Positions 13,639-15,693 of a DNA stretch of 15,693 nucleotides are shown here, piece after piece (position 1 is the first letter of the stretch; the number at the start of each line of letters is the position of its first letter). The translations under genes and the position numbers were made by a program. A model generated the notes under the pieces. It was not told the DNA's origin and searched no databases. It saw nothing but the letters and a program-made list of their open reading frames with translations. The DNA is taken from NCBI GenBank assembly GCA_002352055.1, contig DEHS01000013.1, forward strand, positions 16,476-32,168. Direction: 5' to 3'. Source of the stretch: Legionellaceae bacterium UBA2794. GTDB taxonomy: Bacteria; Pseudomonadota; Gammaproteobacteria; Legionellales; Legionellaceae.

Positions 13639-14673
13639 TTATTCATTAATTAAAACGGGAGTAGAGTTAGTATTTTTAAAATAACGACACTCTCCAGTAA
13701 CTGGTTTTTTCGGTATAATGATTTGAACGTTTATGCCTTTGATTGTAGGGCTATTACGTGCCTCTTTCAAATAATCAATTAAGAGCACATCGACTACTTT
13801 TCCATGTTGGGATGAGGCTTCTCTAAAATACAATTGCTCTTTATCCCAGATTGCGAACCCCAAGTGTGATACATCCAGAGAAGTGCCAATCTGTTGTCGT
13901 AAATCCCAATTGGGCCTGACAATTTCAATAATTGATCCATTGGGTATTTGCGAAAACAAGAACAGATTTGGTTGGTTATTTTTTAAAAAGAGTGCCTCTA
14001 ATGGGATGTAGGGAATCACTGCGGTGTTTACCTCTAAAGTACTTCCTTTGACTACCAACTCAGCTAATCTTTTTTGTTGGGTTAGACTATCTTCTCGAGC
14101 CAATCTTATGGTTTCTGTATTCCTTCGAGCAAACCAGCTCGCTTTATTAATCAAAGTCTTGCTCAATTGAGCAACGGGTTGGTTATCCTCGTTAACAATG
14201 TGTGTAGTTATATCCTGTAAAACACCACGTAACTGATTATTAGCATTCCAGTCTAAAGAGGTGAAATGATTTCGATTTAAGTAGGACTGTTTGCCATCCT
14301 TATATCGGGAAAATTTCAAACATTGCTGAAATGTTTCCAAAGTAGTGCCTAATGCCAGAGCTAATACTGTGTTGACATAAGTATCGCAATCAAATGCGTC
14401 TACTCTATAGGTGGGGAATTGATCGTATCTTGCTTGCGGTCCTTCACCAAGGGATCCGAGGAGATATATGGATCCTTTAAAACGATTGCTGATCCAATTT
14501 ATTCTTTCAACCATTGATGCGTTCTGCATGGTGTTAAGTGTATGATATAGTTCTTTAATAGCTAAATTGGCTTGTTTTTCAATATCGTCTGAATTGAACG
14601 AGTGTATAGGGAAGCAAGGCAAAAGGCACATTATAAAAATTAAATATTTTATAAAATGCAGTGGAGAACTCAT
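13639..14673 (-). CDS. Exported DUF1460 (NlpC/P60-like amidase) protein
   Basis: A 344-residue protein with an N-terminal signal peptide (hydrophobic YLIFIMCLLPCFPIHSF, about 10-26, probably cut near residue 25), so it acts in the periplasm or outside the cell. The rest matches DUF1460, a branch of the papain-like NlpC/P60 clan. Visible are YLLGSLGEG (70-78), the catalytic Cys in DAFDCDTYVNTVLALA (C96), and the catalytic His in VSHLGFAIW (H270), followed by FREASSQ with acidic and polar residues of the site. Known structures of the family suggest N-acetylmuramoyl-L-alanine amidase-like activity on cell-wall peptides; the substrate here is inferred. The cysteine at residue 20 does not stand in a clear lipobox. 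The gene is divergent from spmA across 66 bases. Confidence 0.86.
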   Translation of the reverse strand: MSSPLHFIKYLIFIMCLLPCFPIHSFNSDDIEKQANLAIKELYHTLNTMQNASMVERINWISNRFKGSIYLLGSLGEGPQARYDQFPTYRVDAFDCDTYVNTVLALALGTTLETFQQCLKFSRYKDGKQSYLNRNHFTSLDWNANNQLRGVLQDITTHIVNEDNQPVAQLSKTLINKASWFARRNTETIRLAREDSLTQQKRLAELVVKGSTLEVNTAVIPYIPLEALFLKNNQPNLFLFSQIPNGSIIEIVRPNWDLRQQIGTSLDVSHLGFAIWDKEQLYFREASSQHGKVVDVLLIDYLKEARNSPTIKGINVQIIIPKKPVTGECRYFKNTNSTPVLINE

Positions 14674-14739
14674 TGTGCTTTTCTTATTTTTAGCAAATTT
14701 AGGCTATATGCTACTCTTTTTATCAAGTAAGAGGCAACT

Positions 14740-15345
14740 ATGCTAAATATAATTTGGTTAGGTATGATTTTTGTGGCTGTAATTGTTGGCCTTATTGAAG
14801 GAAAAATTGATGCAGTTGTTCAGGCCGTAACTGATTCAGCAAAGTTAGGATTTGAGGTGGCTATTGGTTTAACCGGAATTATGACCTTGTGGCTTGGTAT
14901 CATGTCCATTGCCACAGAATCAGGATTAGTTGCCAAATTGGCCCTTTTGTTAAAACCGATTTTAAAACGTTTATTTCCTGATGTGCCAGTGGAGCATCCT
15001 GCTATGGGGGCAATGGTTATGAATATTGCTGCTAATATGTTGGGACTTGCTAACGCCGCTACTCCCTTTGGCTTACAGGCCATGAAAGAATTACAAAGCC
15101 TCAATAATCACGCTAAAGTCGCAACCAACTCAATGTGTACTTTTTTAGCGATAAATACATCAAGCGTTCAATTAATTCCTGCCACGGCTATAGCTTTTTT
15201 AGCTGCAAATGGGAGTACAAGCCCTAGTAGTGTCATTTTCAGTTCACTGGTAGCAACGTCTATTTCAACTCTGGTGGCCCTAATTGCGGTGACCCAATTA
15301 GCGAAATTGCCTGTTTTTCAAATTGGAAGGTCAAATAATTTATGA
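14740..15345 (+). CDS. spmA: Spore maturation protein A-like (nucleoside-recognition Gate domain) membrane protein
   Basis: A 201-residue membrane protein with several hydrophobic helices and the Gate (nucleoside-recognition) domain seen in SpmA: SAKLGFEVAIGLTGIMTLWLG (33-53, split by Gly turns), then GAMVMNIAANMLGLANAATPFG (about 90-111) with its conserved Asn and Pro, and a late NTSSVQLIPATAIAF segment. Length is that of SpmA. In spore formers the SpmA/SpmB pair affects spore-core dehydration; in non-sporulating bacteria like this the role is unknown, perhaps transport of a small molecule. AAGAGG 8 bases before the ATG supports the start. The stop overlaps the spmB start as ATGA, so the two are translationally coupled. 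Confidence 0.9.
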   Translation: MLNIIWLGMIFVAVIVGLIEGKIDAVVQAVTDSAKLGFEVAIGLTGIMTLWLGIMSIATESGLVAKLALLLKPILKRLFPDVPVEHPAMGAMVMNIAANMLGLANAATPFGLQAMKELQSLNNHAKVATNSMCTFLAINTSSVQLIPATAIAFLAANGSTSPSSVIFSSLVATSISTLVALIAVTQLAKLPVFQIGRSNNL

Positions 15346-15693
15346 ATGGATTTGCTCATCAATTATCAAATTGGATGTTTCTCGCATTTATAGTAGGGAT
15401 TCCGTTGTATGCTGCCCTGAAGAAAATCAATGTATTCGATGCATTCATTATTGGAGCGAAGCAAGGTTTTGACACCAGCGTCAGTATTATTCCATACCTT
15501 ATTGCAATGTTAGTTGCGATTGGGATGCTCAGAGCCTCAGGATTTTTTGGTTTGATGGATCACGTCTTAGCACCCTTAATGGCAAAAATTGGCATGCCTC
15601 CGGAAGTATTGCCGTTGGCTTTGATAAGACCCTTTTCTGGTAGTGCATCAACAGGTGTCATGGCTGAATTGATCCATCAATATGGAGGGGATT
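15342..15693 (+). CDS. spmB: Spore maturation protein B-like membrane protein, partial (runs off right edge)
   Basis: The first 117 codons of an SpmB-like protein, cut by the window end. It opens MNGFAHQLSNWMFLAFIVGI, then has KQGFDTSVSIIPYLIAMLVAIGMLRASG (split by a Pro) and LALIRPFSGSASTGVMAEL, the conserved R-P-x-S-G-S-x-x-x-G pattern of the family. It overlaps spmA by four bases (ATGA) and should form a membrane pair with it. Roughly 60 residues should be missing if it has the usual length. Confidence 0.9.
   Translation, partial: MNGFAHQLSNWMFLAFIVGIPLYAALKKINVFDAFIIGAKQGFDTSVSIIPYLIAMLVAIGMLRASGFFGLMDHVLAPLMAKIGMPPEVLPLALIRPFSGSASTGVMAELIHQYGGD

Noticed and set aside
14820..15104. Minus-strand frame of 94 codons inside spmA
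   Set aside because: It is antisense to the conserved Gate domain of SpmA and has no ribosome-binding site or family pattern.

Overview
The window looks like chromosome from Legionella or a close relative. It is AT-rich gammaproteobacterial DNA in which housekeeping genes (ubiX, rhlE, queF, comEC, spmA/spmB) alternate with eukaryote-like or orphan genes of the kind Legionella delivers to host cells through the Dot/Icm type IV secretion system. The genus assignment is inferred from gene content and style; no search was run. No rRNA, tRNA, CRISPR array, transposase or integrase was seen, and no gene-free stretch exceeds about 200 bases.

Layout. 1-615 (-): an unrecognised, probably membrane-anchored protein cut by the left edge. 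826-1768 (+): ubiX, making prenylated FMN for ubiquinone synthesis, followed at once by a small NTF2-fold-like gene. 1854-2015 (-): a 53-residue DUF3309 membrane peptide, with a good terminator hairpin between it and the NTF2-like gene. 2208-3218 (+): a leucine-rich-repeat plus ankyrin protein, a likely effector. 3250-7345 (-): comEC, a ComP/PilE-like minor pilin and the DEAD-box helicase rhlE, in reverse order of transcription. ComEC and the pilin are both expected to act in DNA uptake.

7508-8059 (-) is the most striking gene. Its 183-residue product looks like a complete Ykt6-type R-SNARE: longin domain, R-SNARE motif with the zero-layer arginine (R145), and a C-terminal CAAX-like box (CNLL) with a second cysteine four residues upstream. 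It is a strong candidate for an effector that enters host membrane-fusion machinery. 8217-9394 (-) is a tight three-gene operon (small membrane peptide, YciI-like protein, divergent HAD protein) behind a near-consensus promoter. 9573-10247 (+) is a HTH/S24-like regulator without the usual catalytic serine and lysine. 10401-12704 (+) is a large orphan protein whose C-terminal third resembles the head domain of poly(A) polymerase/CCA-adding enzymes, again a likely effector. The right end holds queF, a convergent exported DUF1460 amidase-like gene, and the overlapping pair spmA-spmB, with spmB cut by the right edge.

The housekeeping genes do not form one pathway. The main theme is host-directed genes interspersed with core genes: the SNARE mimic, the nucleotidyltransferase protein, the LRR/ankyrin protein and perhaps the left-edge membrane protein. 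Secretion of any of them is inference from family resemblance and context, not something the DNA proves.
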